The position numbers and the translations under genes are program-made. Under the pieces are notes generated by a model that saw only the letters and a list, made by a program, of their open reading frames with translations, made no database searches and had not been told where the DNA came from. Below, piece after piece: positions 9,585 to 17,647 of a stretch of 64,000 bases of DNA. Source of the DNA: Halobellus captivus (lineage in GTDB: Archaea; Halobacteriota; Halobacteria; Halobacteriales; Haloferacaceae); the NCBI RefSeq assembly GCF_007655485.1, contig NZ_VJXQ01000003.1, positions 241,742 to 305,741 on the forward strand, in the 5' to 3' direction. Each line of letters starts with the position of its first letter. Positions within the stretch are counted from its first letter, which is position 1.

Positions 9585-10709
9585 ATGAGGGACGACCCCG
9601 ATGAGGGGATGCTGTCGTGGGACGAGACGGTCTTCCGCGACGAACACGTCTTCGAGATCGACTACGTCCCCGAGACGTTCGAGCACCGCGAGACGCAACT
9701 GGAGAGCCTGAAGTACGCGCTCCGACCCGCCGTTCGCGGATCGCGCCCGCTGAACACGATGGTCCGCGGGCCGCCGGGAACAGGCAAGACGACCGCCGTC
9801 CAGAAGCTGTTCGGCGAACTCGGCGCACAGACCGGCGTCCAGACCGTCCGCGTGAACTGTCAGGTAGACTCGACGCGCTACGCCGTCTTCTCGCGGATCT
9901 TCGAGCACATCTTCGAGTACGAACCGCCCTCCTCGGGCATCTCTTTTAAGAAGCTGTTCGGCCAGATCACGGATCGCCTCGTCGAGGAGGAGCAGGTGCT
10001 CGCGGTCGCGCTCGACGACGTGAACTACCTGTTTTACGAGAACGAGGTCTCGGACACGCTCTACTCGCTGCTCCGGGCGCACGAGGCGCACTCCGGCGCG
10101 AAAGTCGGCGTCGTCGTCGTCTCCTCGGACCTCTCGCTCGACGTGATCGACGAACTCGACGACCGCGTCCAGAGCGTCTTTCGGCCCGAGGAGGTGTACT
10201 TCCCGGTGTACGGCGTCGACGAGATCGTCGACATCCTCCGCGAGCGCGTCCGGCGTGGGTTCCACGAGGGCGTCGTCGACACGTCGGAACTCGACCGCGT
10301 CGCCGAACTGACGTCCGAAAGCGGTGACCTCCGGGTGGGAATCGATCTTCTCCGTCGAGCGGGACTGCACGCCGAGATGCGCGCGAGCCGCACCGTCAAC
10401 CTCGAAGACGTCGAGGCCGCCTACGAGAAATCCAAGTACGTCCACCTCTCTCGGAGCCTCCGCGGCCTCTCGGACCGCGAGCGCGAACTCGTCCGCGTGA
10501 TCGCCGAACTCGACGGGAGTCAGGCGGGCGAGGTGTACGAGGCGTTCCACGACGAGACCGACCTCGGCTACACCCGGTACTCCGAAATCGTCAATAAGTT
10601 AGACAGGTTGGGCCTCGTCGACGCCGACTACGCCGAGATCGAGGGCCGCGGGCGGTCGCGGTCGCTCACGTTGGCGTACGATTCCGAGGCCGTCTTAGAG
10701 CGGTTATAA
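9585..10709 (+). CDS. Orc1/Cdc6-family AAA+ protein
   Basis: A 374-residue Orc1/Cdc6 homologue. AAA+ Walker A GPPGTGKT is at residues 62-69 and Walker B VALDDVNYL near 143-151. A winged-helix domain follows at the C terminus, where origin binding normally resides. I chose the ATG at 9585 (MRDDPDEGML...) over upstream in-frame starts because family proteins begin just before the DExxF-type segment seen at residues 13-20. Haloarchaea encode many Orc paralogues, several not linked to an origin. Here the flanks are short (about 73 bp on each side) and show no long G-rich repeats, so I see no adjacent replication origin. It may be one of the conserved origin-unlinked paralogues. Confidence 0.92.
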   Translation: MRDDPDEGMLSWDETVFRDEHVFEIDYVPETFEHRETQLESLKYALRPAVRGSRPLNTMVRGPPGTGKTTAVQKLFGELGAQTGVQTVRVNCQVDSTRYAVFSRIFEHIFEYEPPSSGISFKKLFGQITDRLVEEEQVLAVALDDVNYLFYENEVSDTLYSLLRAHEAHSGAKVGVVVVSSDLSLDVIDELDDRVQSVFRPEEVYFPVYGVDEIVDILRERVRRGFHEGVVDTSELDRVAELTSESGDLRVGIDLLRRAGLHAEMRASRTVNLEDVEAAYEKSKYVHLSRSLRGLSDRERELVRVIAELDGSQAGEVYEAFHDETDLGYTRYSEIVNKLDRLGLVDADYAEIEGRGRSRSLTLAYDSEAVLERL

Positions 10710-10782
10710 CTTCGGCGGCCGCCCGGGAGGATTGGAACCGCAGAGCGGAAGTTTTGTGCCCCGCGTCGTCGAGACGACGCGT

Positions 10783-11475
10783 ATGAAGACGACCGGCGGG
10801 ACCGACGATCAGAAGCGACGCGCGGGCGAACGCGCCGCCGAACTCGTTGCGGACGGCGACGTCGTCGGCCTCGGAACCGGGAGCACCGCGGCGCACGCCA
10901 TCCGCGCGATCGGCCGCCGGGTCGATAACGGGCTCGACGTCCGCGGGATCCCGACATCCTTCGACGCCCGCGCGCTCGCTCGCGACGCGGGGATTCCCCT
11001 GTGCTCGCTCGACGATGCGGACGGCGTCGATCTCGCGATCGACGGCGCGGACCAGGTCGACGCCGACCTCCACGCGATCAAGGGCGGCGGCGCGGCCCAC
11101 GCACGAGAGAAGGTGGTCGACGCGGCGGCCGACCGGTTCGTCGTCGTCGCCGATCCCTCCAAGATGACCGACGCGCTCTCGCGAGCGGTACCGATAGAAG
11201 TGCTTCCGGACGCCTACGCGGCGGTCGAACGCGATCTCGACTCGCTCGACGGGGAGTCGACGCTCAGACGCGCCGAGCGCAAGGACGGGCCGGTCGTCAC
11301 CGACAACGGAAACCTGGTTCTCGACTGCGATTTCGGCTCGATCGGCGATCCGGGGTCGCTGGCGGCGACGCTGTCGGGGGTACCGGGCGTCGTCGAACAC
11401 GGTCTCTTCGTCGACCTCGTCGATGCGGTGTACGTCGGCACCGACGACGGTGTGGACGTGCGGCGGCGCGACTGA
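10783..11475 (+). CDS. rpiA: Ribose-5-phosphate isomerase A
   Basis: A 230-residue RpiA, interconverting ribose 5-phosphate and ribulose 5-phosphate. The phosphate-binding loop GLGTGST is at residues 29-35, the DGAD motif at 87-90 and the KGGGAA motif at 100-105; these are the three signature motifs of type A isomerases. Length is normal. The ATG at 10783 is preferred to the upstream GTG because the protein then starts directly at the first helix. Haloarchaea lack a classical oxidative pentose-phosphate route, so its role is in ribose supply for nucleotide synthesis, consistent with prs elsewhere in this window. Confidence 0.95.
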   Translation: MKTTGGTDDQKRRAGERAAELVADGDVVGLGTGSTAAHAIRAIGRRVDNGLDVRGIPTSFDARALARDAGIPLCSLDDADGVDLAIDGADQVDADLHAIKGGGAAHAREKVVDAAADRFVVVADPSKMTDALSRAVPIEVLPDAYAAVERDLDSLDGESTLRRAERKDGPVVTDNGNLVLDCDFGSIGDPGSLAATLSGVPGVVEHGLFVDLVDAVYVGTDDGVDVRRRD

Positions 11476-11556
11476 GCGGGTCGCTGGATCGCTAGTTACA
11501 CGGCGCTGTCGCTCGTCGGCGTTGTCGCGATAAAAATACGGGATCGGTCTCCCTGC

Positions 11557-11724
11557 TTACAGGTCGCGGGGCTGAACCGTCTTTCGGTCGTTCTCTTCCG
11601 CGCGGCGAGCAGCGTCTTCGAGCAGTTCGTTCACTTCTCCGTCGAGGGCATCGTAGAAGTCAGAAGCCACGTTCTTGTCCTGGAGCGCTTCCTTGACGGC
11701 CGCTTTGACAATAAGGTCTGCCAT
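11557..11724 (-). CDS. DUF1931-type histone-fold miniprotein
   Basis: A 55-residue protein, MADLIVKAAVKEALQDKN... ending in the basic tail NDRKTVQPRDL. This matches the haloarchaeal DUF1931 family, whose helix pattern (a short helix, a long central helix, then an R-K-T motif) resembles half of a histone fold. The translation is complete, with a TAA stop, and a strong TATA-like box (reverse complement of CTATATAAAAA) sits about 27 nt ahead of the ATG, predicting a leaderless, well-expressed transcript. It stands alone between rpiA (opposite strand) and larB. DNA binding is inferred from the fold only. Too short for many gene finders. Confidence 0.85.
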   Translation of the reverse strand: MADLIVKAAVKEALQDKNVASDFYDALDGEVNELLEDAARRAEENDRKTVQPRDL

Positions 11725-11745
11725 ACACCACCCTCTATATCGGCA

Positions 11746-11756
11746 CTATATAAAAA
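11746..11756 (-). promoter_or_regulatory. TATA box of the DUF1931 gene
   Basis: On the minus strand TTTTTATATAG is centred 27 nt upstream of the ATG at 11724, the canonical position for a leaderless haloarchaeal transcript, and the surrounding bases are AT-rich. Confidence 0.65.
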
Positions 11757-11818
11757 GATTTTCCAAAACACCGGCCTCTCCGTCCCTGCGCGTCGTCTAT
11801 AGCGTTTCCTATGGGAAT

Positions 11819-11828
11819 GATTTATATA
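11819..11828. promoter_or_regulatory. Orphan TATA-like element between DUF1931 and larB
   Basis: GATTTATATA is a good TATA match on the plus strand, but it lies about 180 nt before the larB start. A plus-strand transcript from here would begin near 11850 and could encode a 21-codon peptide starting ATG at 11847 with a CVSC motif before larB. Weak support; listed because the region of about 280 bp otherwise holds no gene. Confidence 0.3.
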
Positions 11829-12004
11829 CTCGGGAGTCGCAGTAGAATGATCACCTTGGTTTTGACGGTTCGATGCGTTTCGTGCGGTCCAGGGACCGAT
11901 CTGTGGTCTTGAGCCGCGGTTCTGAGGTTCGGTCGATCTCGGCCGCGCCAGCGGGGAGCGCGTCGAAGCGACAGGTACGTGCCGATCGCCACAGAGTATG
12001 CAGT

Positions 12005-12769
12005 ATGCGCGAAGTGCTCGAAGCGGTCGCGGCGGGTGAACTCTCCCCGACCGAGGCAGAAGGACGATTGGCCGGATACGTCACGACCGGCGCGGGGCGA
12101 TTCGATGCCGCCCGAGAGCAGCGACGGGGCGTCCCGGAAGGGATTCTCGCCGACGGAAAGACGCCCGACGAGGCGGTCGAACTCACGCTCGCGGCGCTCG
12201 ATTCGACGGGGAGCGCGCTTCTCACGAGAGCCTCCGCGGCCGACGTCGAGGCCGTCACTGCCGCTGTCGACGATTCTGTGGAACTCACGCACAACGACCG
12301 AGCCGGGACGCTCGTCGCCCGGCGCGCTGATTACGAACCGCCGACGGTCGATGCGACCGCGGCGGTCGTCACCGGCGGGACGGCGGATCGCGCGGCCGCG
12401 GGCGAAGCGGCCACCGTCCTCGAGGCGATGGGCGTCGCCGTCGAGGTGATCGAAGACGTCGGCGTCGCGCACCTCGGCCGCGTTCTCGATCACCTCGAGA
12501 CCCTCCGATCGGCCGACGTCCTCGTGGTCGCCGCCGGGCGAGAAGGGGCGCTCCCGACGGTCGTCGCCGGACTCGTCGACACGCCCGTGATCGGACTCCC
12601 GGTCTCCTCGGGATACGGGCACGGTGGTGAGGGGTCCGCGGCACTCGCGGGAATGCTCCAGTCCTGTACGGTGCTCTCCGTCGTCAACGTCGACGCCGGG
12701 TTCGTCGCCGGATCCCAAGCCGGGCTCATCGCGCGCGCCGTGAGCGACGCCCGCGACGACACGGAGTGA
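12005..12769 (+). CDS. larB: LarB-type nickel-pincer cofactor biosynthesis carboxylase
   Basis: A 254-residue protein whose C-terminal two thirds is an AIR-carboxylase (PurE-like) domain: VVTGGTADRAAAGEAA near residue 120, EVIEDVGVAHLGR near 150, and the loop PVSSGYGHGGEGS near 205. This is LarB, which carboxylates and hydrolyses nicotinic acid adenine dinucleotide in the first step of the nickel-pincer nucleotide pathway, supplying the substrate of LarE. The N-terminal 70 residues are a short helical domain typical of LarB. ATG at 12005 is the first start before the family-like sequence MREVLEAVAAGEL. PurE itself is excluded by this N-terminal domain and by the loop sequence. Confidence 0.88.
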   Translation: MREVLEAVAAGELSPTEAEGRLAGYVTTGAGRFDAAREQRRGVPEGILADGKTPDEAVELTLAALDSTGSALLTRASAADVEAVTAAVDDSVELTHNDRAGTLVARRADYEPPTVDATAAVVTGGTADRAAAGEAATVLEAMGVAVEVIEDVGVAHLGRVLDHLETLRSADVLVVAAGREGALPTVVAGLVDTPVIGLPVSSGYGHGGEGSAALAGMLQSCTVLSVVNVDAGFVAGSQAGLIARAVSDARDDTE

Positions 12770-12850
12770 GCGTTTCACAGCCCAAGCGTGGACCTTTCGC
12801 TCGAAGAGGCCTAAGTCTAGTGGCCGGTTCCTCGCGCATGCGCGGGAAGC

Positions 12851-12901
12851 CATATACGTGTCGCGCTCGTACGGCTGTCACCGGCAAATGGTGGCTGCCG
12901 G
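12851..12901 (+). promoter_or_regulatory. TATA box and leader hairpin of the zinc-ribbon gene
   Basis: CATATAC at 12851-12857 is a TATA candidate predicting a start near 12880. Immediately after, CCGGCA (12881-12886) and TGCCGG (12896-12901) can pair around a 9-nt loop, ending 8 nt before the ATG at 12910, where they could modulate ribosome access. Upstream at 12833-12844 is the perfect palindrome CGCGCATGCGCG. Confidence 0.4.
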
Positions 12902-12909
12902 ACACACGC

Positions 12910-13059
12910 ATGCCAACCTGTGACCACTGCGGGTCACACGTCTCCGATCGCTTCGCGCGCGTGTTCGCCGATAAGGAAGGGCGATTGCTCGCCTGTCCAA
13001 ACTGCTCGGCGAACGCGGGGATCGCGGAGGTCGCACGGCGTCGAACCCGCACCGCGTGA
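12910..13059 (+). CDS. Zinc-ribbon miniprotein
   Basis: A 49-residue protein beginning MPTCDHCGSHVSDRFARVF with CxxC at residues 4-7 and a second CxxC (CPNC) at about 33-36, so a single four-cysteine zinc ribbon. It ends in a basic tail (VARRRTRTA). Small two-CxxC proteins of this design are very common and conserved in haloarchaea, and some affect stress response or biofilm formation, but no specific function can be assigned. The ATG at 12910 was chosen because the two zinc knuckles follow at once; the upstream in-frame extension is unlike a protein. Confidence 0.75.
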   Translation: MPTCDHCGSHVSDRFARVFADKEGRLLACPNCSANAGIAEVARRRTRTA

Positions 13060-13268
13060 CCACTGAAACGGCCATTGACCACCACGCGAAGCCGTGTTCC
13101 GTTCTGATCGGGCGGGCGAACCACCGCTCGGTCGTCGGCTCCGACCGACTGTGATTCTCGATGAGTGACTGCTTCCGTTCCCACCGACTGCTGACCACCC
13201 CGACCGCTGTCGCGTCACCGCGCTCCGACCGGAAGGGCTACCTGTCTCTCACGCCCTAGCATCCGGTA

Positions 13269-14150
13269 ATGAGCACGGAGCCGCGGATCCTCTTGACGAA
13301 CGACGACGGTATCGACTCGCCGGGCATCGCGACGCTCCGCACCGAACTCACCGCGCTCGGCGACGTCACGGTCGTCGCGCCGGACGCGAACCAAAGCGGC
13401 GTCGGTCGGACGCGAAACCACACCGCGTACATCCGCGAGCATCCGTGGGGGTACCGACTGTCGGGAACGCCCGCCGACTGCGTCGCCTACGGGCTCCGGG
13501 GTCTCGACACCGAATTCGACGTCGTCGTCTCCGGCGTCAACGACGGTCCGAACGCGGGCAACTACGTCGTCGGCCGCTCGGGAACGGTCGGCGCGGGCAT
13601 CGAGGCGGCGTTCCTCGGGACGCCAGCGCTCGCCATCTCGGCGTATCACTCCACGGACTTCTTCGTCTCACCACCCGAGGAGTACGACTTCGCCCGCCCC
13701 GCCCGAATCGCCGCTCGGCTCGTCTCTCGTGCGCTCGATTCGGGCGTCTACGACGATGTCGACCTGCTGAACGTCAACGCGCCCATCGACGCCCCGTCGC
13801 CGCCGGTCATCCTCACCGAGCCGTATCACGACTACGAACAGCACGTCGAGGCCGCCGACCCGGATGCGCTCGACGGGGTGTTCGGTTCCGACGGCGGCGA
13901 ACGGCTCGACAACGGCGGACTCGACGACGACGAGCAGGTCGTGCACCTCCACGACCGCACCTGGCCCGGCGTGGTCGGCTGGGAGAACCCGTTCCCCGCG
14001 ACGGACGAACACCGCGAGCGCTACCCGGTCGGCACCGACCGCCGCGCGATGGTCGACGCCTCGGTCAGCGTCTCCCCGCTCTCTGTGAGCCACGCCTCGC
14101 CCGACAGCGCCGCGCTCGCAGAAGTCGTCGAGACGATCGACGTCGAGTGA
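13269..14150 (+). CDS. surE: 5'/3'-nucleotidase SurE
   Basis: A 293-residue SurE, a divalent metal-dependent nucleoside monophosphate phosphatase. The invariant [13 protein letters not shown] motif is at residues 8-20, with metal ligands D12 and D13. [12 protein letters not shown] follows near 36-47 (S43), and [12 protein letters not shown] near 88-99 supplies the Asn ligand. An acidic stretch (residues about 195-225, [20 protein letters not shown]) is typical halophilic decoration of a loop. Length is somewhat above the roughly 250 residues of bacterial SurE for this reason. It is 13 bp upstream of the GIY-YIG gene and likely co-transcribed with it. Confidence 0.94.
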   Translation: MSTEPRILLTNDDGIDSPGIATLRTELTALGDVTVVAPDANQSGVGRTRNHTAYIREHPWGYRLSGTPADCVAYGLRGLDTEFDVVVSGVNDGPNAGNYVVGRSGTVGAGIEAAFLGTPALAISAYHSTDFFVSPPEEYDFARPARIAARLVSRALDSGVYDDVDLLNVNAPIDAPSPPVILTEPYHDYEQHVEAADPDALDGVFGSDGGERLDNGGLDDDEQVVHLHDRTWPGVVGWENPFPATDEHRERYPVGTDRRAMVDASVSVSPLSVSHASPDSAALAEVVETIDVE

Positions 14151-14163
14151 TCCCGTTCGGAAG

Positions 14164-14442
14164 ATGACTGACTCCGACGCTGATCCCCCCGCGGATGCCG
14201 ACCACTACGTCTACATCCTGCGATGTGACGACGGTTCGCTGTACACCGGCTACACGACCGACGTCGAGCGCCGCGTCGCCGAACACGACGCTGGGGAGGG
14301 TGCGAAGTACACGCGCGGCCGGACGCCGGTCGAGTTGGTCCACGTCGAGTCGTTCGGCTCGCAATCCGCGGCGATGTCCCGAGAGTACGAGATCAAACAG
14401 TTCCCACGTAGGGAGAAAGCGCAGTTGATCGATATCGAGTGA
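14164..14442 (+). CDS. GIY-YIG domain protein (UPF0213/YhbQ type)
   Basis: A 92-residue single-domain GIY-YIG protein. The signature is YVYILRC (residues 15-21) followed by LYTGYT (27-32), then R-R-V-AEHD, and the family-typical [16 protein letters not shown] near the C terminus. This is the YhbQ/UPF0213 subgroup, small stand-alone proteins related to the catalytic domain of structure-specific nucleases; substrate is not known for most members. It follows surE by 13 bp. Confidence 0.9.
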   Translation: MTDSDADPPADADHYVYILRCDDGSLYTGYTTDVERRVAEHDAGEGAKYTRGRTPVELVHVESFGSQSAAMSREYEIKQFPRREKAQLIDIE

Positions 14443-14500
14443 CCGACTACCCGTCGGACAGAATAGCTAGGACTGTCCGCAACGCCGCCGACACCGGAAC

Positions 14501-15244
14501 TCAGTCGTCGACGTTCGTCGCCCGATAGCGACCGTCCGCTCGCTCTTTCACTTCGAGCACGGCCGACCCGCCGCGGAGGAGCGGACGCACCCAACCGGTG
14601 GTCGCAACCGCCCCCGATTCGATCACCGACCCGTCAGGCGTGACAACGGCGATCCCGTCCGACCGGAGCCGCTCGACCGACTCGGTGCCGGTGTAGGACC
14701 GAATCTGTCCGTATTCGATAAACCGACCGCACTTCCCGTTCGCGGTACGACCGACGCCCGCGAGCGCGCCGATGACTCCCTCGCCCGTCCCGCCGTACTC
14801 CGCGAGAAACAACCCTGATTCGCGCGCCAGTTCGTACGCTCGCTCCTCCCCGACGAGCTTCGATGCCGCGTCGACGCCGAACTCGCGCACCGATTCCGTA
14901 ACGTCCGACCGGCGGCCGACGCAGAGCCCCGGATCGGAACCGTCCGCGGCGATGTTTTCGAGGAAATCCGCCGCGAGATCGATGATCTTCTGACGGCTCG
15001 TCGTCGGCACCTCACAGAGGAGTGTCGCGGAGCTGTTGTGGGTGGTGTAGGGGACGCGTGGATCGACGAGCAGCTGTTGTCGAACGCTTCCTAGCCACCG
15101 AAATTCCGGCAGTTGCTCGGCGAGATGCGCTCCCAACAGTCGACTGACCTTCCCAGTCCCATACTCGCTGTCTATCGTGTCAGTATCGTCGATACCGATC
15201 AGCATCATCGAATCGGTGAGGAGGCGCTCGGATCCGGAGTCCAT
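14501..15244 (-). CDS. TiaS-like N-terminal domain protein, function unknown
   Basis: A 247-residue protein with the motif LIGIDDTDTIDSEYGTGKV about 12 residues from its start, diagnostic of the kinase-like domain of TiaS (tRNA-Ile2 agmatinylcytidine synthetase), and further TiaS-like blocks such as GGTGEGVIGALAGVGRTANG. It is much shorter than TiaS (about 420 residues): the C-terminal OB-fold and zinc ribbon that hold the tRNA are absent. It is therefore a TiaS paralogue with an unknown substrate, not the tRNA enzyme. The ATG at 15244 fits a TATA-like TTTATA (15278-15283 on the minus strand); the start MMLIGIDDTD at 15208 is also possible. Divergent from an ABC importer with only 50 bp between them, which hints at a shared small-molecule substrate. 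Confidence 0.7.
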   Translation of the reverse strand: MDSGSERLLTDSMMLIGIDDTDTIDSEYGTGKVSRLLGAHLAEQLPEFRWLGSVRQQLLVDPRVPYTTHNSSATLLCEVPTTSRQKIIDLAADFLENIAADGSDPGLCVGRRSDVTESVREFGVDAASKLVGEERAYELARESGLFLAEYGGTGEGVIGALAGVGRTANGKCGRFIEYGQIRSYTGTESVERLRSDGIAVVTPDGSVIESGAVATTGWVRPLLRGGSAVLEVKERADGRYRATNVDD

Positions 15245-15294
15245 AACTGAAATCGGTGGGACTTTACTTTCCACCAGTATAAAGCGTTGTATCT

Positions 15295-16470
15295 ATGAGA
15301 GAACAACGATCCCGAAGACGGTTCCTGCAGACGCTCATCGCGACGACAGGTGCGACGGCGATCGCCGGGTGTAGCGGCACGGACGACGGGGCGGGCTCAC
15401 CGACATCAACCGGGACGAACACGGAAACAGCGACGGCAACCGGAACGGCAACGGCGTCATCTTCCACGCGGACGATCGAGGATATGTCCGATCGGACGGT
15501 CGAGATTCCGGCGACCGTCGAGAGCGTCATCGGCGTCGGCTCCGGGGCGCTCCGACTCATCACGTATCTGGGCGCCGAGGACGACGTCATCGCGGTCGAG
15601 AATCTCGAGACGACGAACGAGAAGCGGCCCTTCCGTCCGTACATCCTAGCGAACCCGTCTCTGTCGGAGCTCCCGTCGGTCGGCCGTCGAAACAAACCAG
15701 ACGCCGAACTCCTGCTGCAGCAGGATCCTGACGTTATCATCTGGGCATGGGGCAAAGGGGCCGATGCGGACAACTTACAGAGCCAGACCGACATCCCGGT
15801 CGTCGTCGTCCAACCGGGCGATATCAACAAGGAACACCGAGGCTTGTTCTTCGAGTCGCTGGACGTCATCGGGACAATCACCGATCGGTCTGAGCGGGCC
15901 GCCGAGTTGCAGACGTTCACCGACGAGACGATCGCCGATCTCGACGAGCGGACGAGCGACGTGGCAGATGACGAGCGACAGCCGAGCTACGTGGGGTATC
16001 TTGGACGCGGGAATCACGGCCTCACCCGGACGCAGCCGCTGTATACGCCGCTACACTTCGTGAACGCAGACAACGTCGCCAGCAACCTGACTGGGACGCT
16101 CACGGAGACGAAGGGCGCGGCGCGGATCGACATCGACCCCGAGGAGATCATCGAGCAGGACCCGAACTACATCTTCGTCGATATGGGCACCGTCGAGTAC
16201 GAGGCACTCTCGGAATCGCAGTACCAGTCGGTCACGGCGATCGAGAACAGCGACGTGTACACCCTCTTCCCGGTCCGGGAGTACTCAATCAACTTCGGGA
16301 CGTCGCTCGCGAACGCGTACTACGCGGGGCAGGTGCTGTACCCCGATCGATTCAGCGACGTCGATCCGGTGGCGAAGGCCGACGAGATCTGGGAGTCGTT
16401 CGTCGGAGCCCCTGTTTACGAGGATCTGAGGGAGACGTACGAACGAGGCTTCAGCCGGCTCGATATCTAA
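15295..16470 (+). CDS. ABC transporter substrate-binding lipoprotein (cobalamin/Fe-siderophore type)
   Basis: A 391-residue periplasmic-binding protein of the BtuF/FepB class. A Tat signal is visible: SRRRFL at residues 6-11, a hydrophobic stretch, and the lipobox AIAGC with the lipidated cysteine at 26. A Ser/Thr-rich linker follows (about 27-60), then the two-lobed binding domain with the usual long backbone helix. Lipobox plus Tat signal is standard for haloarchaeal binding proteins and needs the Tat system encoded at the start of this window. The next two genes encode its permease and ATPase. Corrinoid, haem or Fe-siderophore are the usual substrates; which one is not decidable here. Confidence 0.88.
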   Translation: MREQRSRRRFLQTLIATTGATAIAGCSGTDDGAGSPTSTGTNTETATATGTATASSSTRTIEDMSDRTVEIPATVESVIGVGSGALRLITYLGAEDDVIAVENLETTNEKRPFRPYILANPSLSELPSVGRRNKPDAELLLQQDPDVIIWAWGKGADADNLQSQTDIPVVVVQPGDINKEHRGLFFESLDVIGTITDRSERAAELQTFTDETIADLDERTSDVADDERQPSYVGYLGRGNHGLTRTQPLYTPLHFVNADNVASNLTGTLTETKGAARIDIDPEEIIEQDPNYIFVDMGTVEYEALSESQYQSVTAIENSDVYTLFPVREYSINFGTSLANAYYAGQVLYPDRFSDVDPVAKADEIWESFVGAPVYEDLRETYERGFSRLDI

Positions 16471-16480
16471 CTCCGGACCG

Positions 16481-17647
16481 ATGCCAGAGAGCTCGTCTGG
16501 AAACGCCGATCGGGACCCATCGGCAACCGACTGGTCCGTCGACGTTCCGGAGGCGACATCCAGCGACGGTGGTTCAGACCTTCGGGCGTCGAACGTGCGG
16601 CTACTCCATCAGTACCACCGGCGGTACCGGAAGAAGTTCGGCGTCATCGTCGCGATCGCGGCGCTCCTGGTCGCCGTCTGGGGGTATTCGGTCGCCACCG
16701 GTCCCATCGACGTTCCGGTCTCCGAGATCGTCTCGGTTCTCGGGGGGACGGACACCGGCACCGGCTATCAGGTCGTCTGGAACATCCGCCTCCCGCGCAT
16801 CGTCGCCGCCGTCGGTGCTGGCGCGGGGTTAGCGGTCGCCGGTGCCGTTCTGCAGAGTGTGCTCAGGAACCCGTTGGCCTCGCCGTACACGCTGGGGATT
16901 TCACAGGGCGCGGCCTTCGGCGCGGCGTTTTCGATCGTCGTCCTCGGAACGGGCACGACGAGCGGGAGCGGCCCGATCCTCTCGGTCATCGACCCGTACC
17001 TCACCTCCGTCTCGGCGTTCACCGGCGCACTCACGTCTACGACGGCCATCTATCTGGTCGCGAAGTACAAGCGCGCGACGCCCGAAACGCTCATCCTCAC
17101 CGGGATCGCGCTGGCGGCGCTCTACACCGCGGGAACGACGAGTCTGGAGTACTTCGCGACGAACACCGAACTCGCGGCGCTCGTCTACTGGAAGTTCGGC
17201 GACGTCAGCGGCACCACGTGGCGCTTCAACGCGCTTCTGTGGCTCGTCGTCGCCGTCGTGACGGTGTACTTCACACGGCGGGCGTGGGCGTACACGGTGC
17301 TGAACGCTGGCGACGAGACGGCGCGAAGCCTCGGCGTTCCAGTGGAGCGGACCCGGCTCTTCGGAATGGTCTTCGCGTCGTTCGTGACCGCCGTCGTCGT
17401 CGCTCTGTTCGGAATCATCGGGTTCGTCGGCCTCGTCGTTCCACACATCGTCAGACGACTTATCGGCGGCGAAGAGCGGATTCTCATCCCTGCGTCGACC
17501 GTCGCCGGCGGGACGCTCTTGCTCTCTGCGGACACAGTCGCCCGAACGGTCATCTCGCCGATCGTGCTCCCGGTCGGAATCGTCACCTCATTCGTCGGCG
17601 TGCCGCTCTTTCTCTATTTGATCCTCCGCGGGAGGGAGTACTGGTGA
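16481..17647 (+). CDS. FecCD-type ABC transporter permease
   Basis: A 388-residue FecCD/BtuC-family permease. After a hydrophilic N terminus (about 55 residues, longer than usual) come about nine to ten membrane helices. Family motifs include LPRIVAAVGAGAGLAVAGAV near residue 105-125, RNPLASPYTLGISQGA around 130-145, and GIIGFVGLVVPHIVR near 310-325, the loop that couples to the ATPase. It starts 10 bp after the binding-protein gene and its stop overlaps the start of the ATPase gene by 4 bp, so the three form one operon. Confidence 0.93.
   Translation: MPESSSGNADRDPSATDWSVDVPEATSSDGGSDLRASNVRLLHQYHRRYRKKFGVIVAIAALLVAVWGYSVATGPIDVPVSEIVSVLGGTDTGTGYQVVWNIRLPRIVAAVGAGAGLAVAGAVLQSVLRNPLASPYTLGISQGAAFGAAFSIVVLGTGTTSGSGPILSVIDPYLTSVSAFTGALTSTTAIYLVAKYKRATPETLILTGIALAALYTAGTTSLEYFATNTELAALVYWKFGDVSGTTWRFNALLWLVVAVVTVYFTRRAWAYTVLNAGDETARSLGVPVERTRLFGMVFASFVTAVVVALFGIIGFVGLVVPHIVRRLIGGEERILIPASTVAGGTLLLSADTVARTVISPIVLPVGIVTSFVGVPLFLYLILRGREYW

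Noticed and set aside
13060-13268. Short basic frames between the zinc-ribbon gene and surE
   Set aside because: Arg/Ser-rich, no TATA-anchored start, no resemblance to known proteins; treated as noncoding.
15278-15283. TATA box for the ABC binding-protein gene
   Set aside because: TATAAA is only about 15 nt before that ATG, too near; read on the other strand (TTTATA) it fits the TiaS-like gene at 15244.
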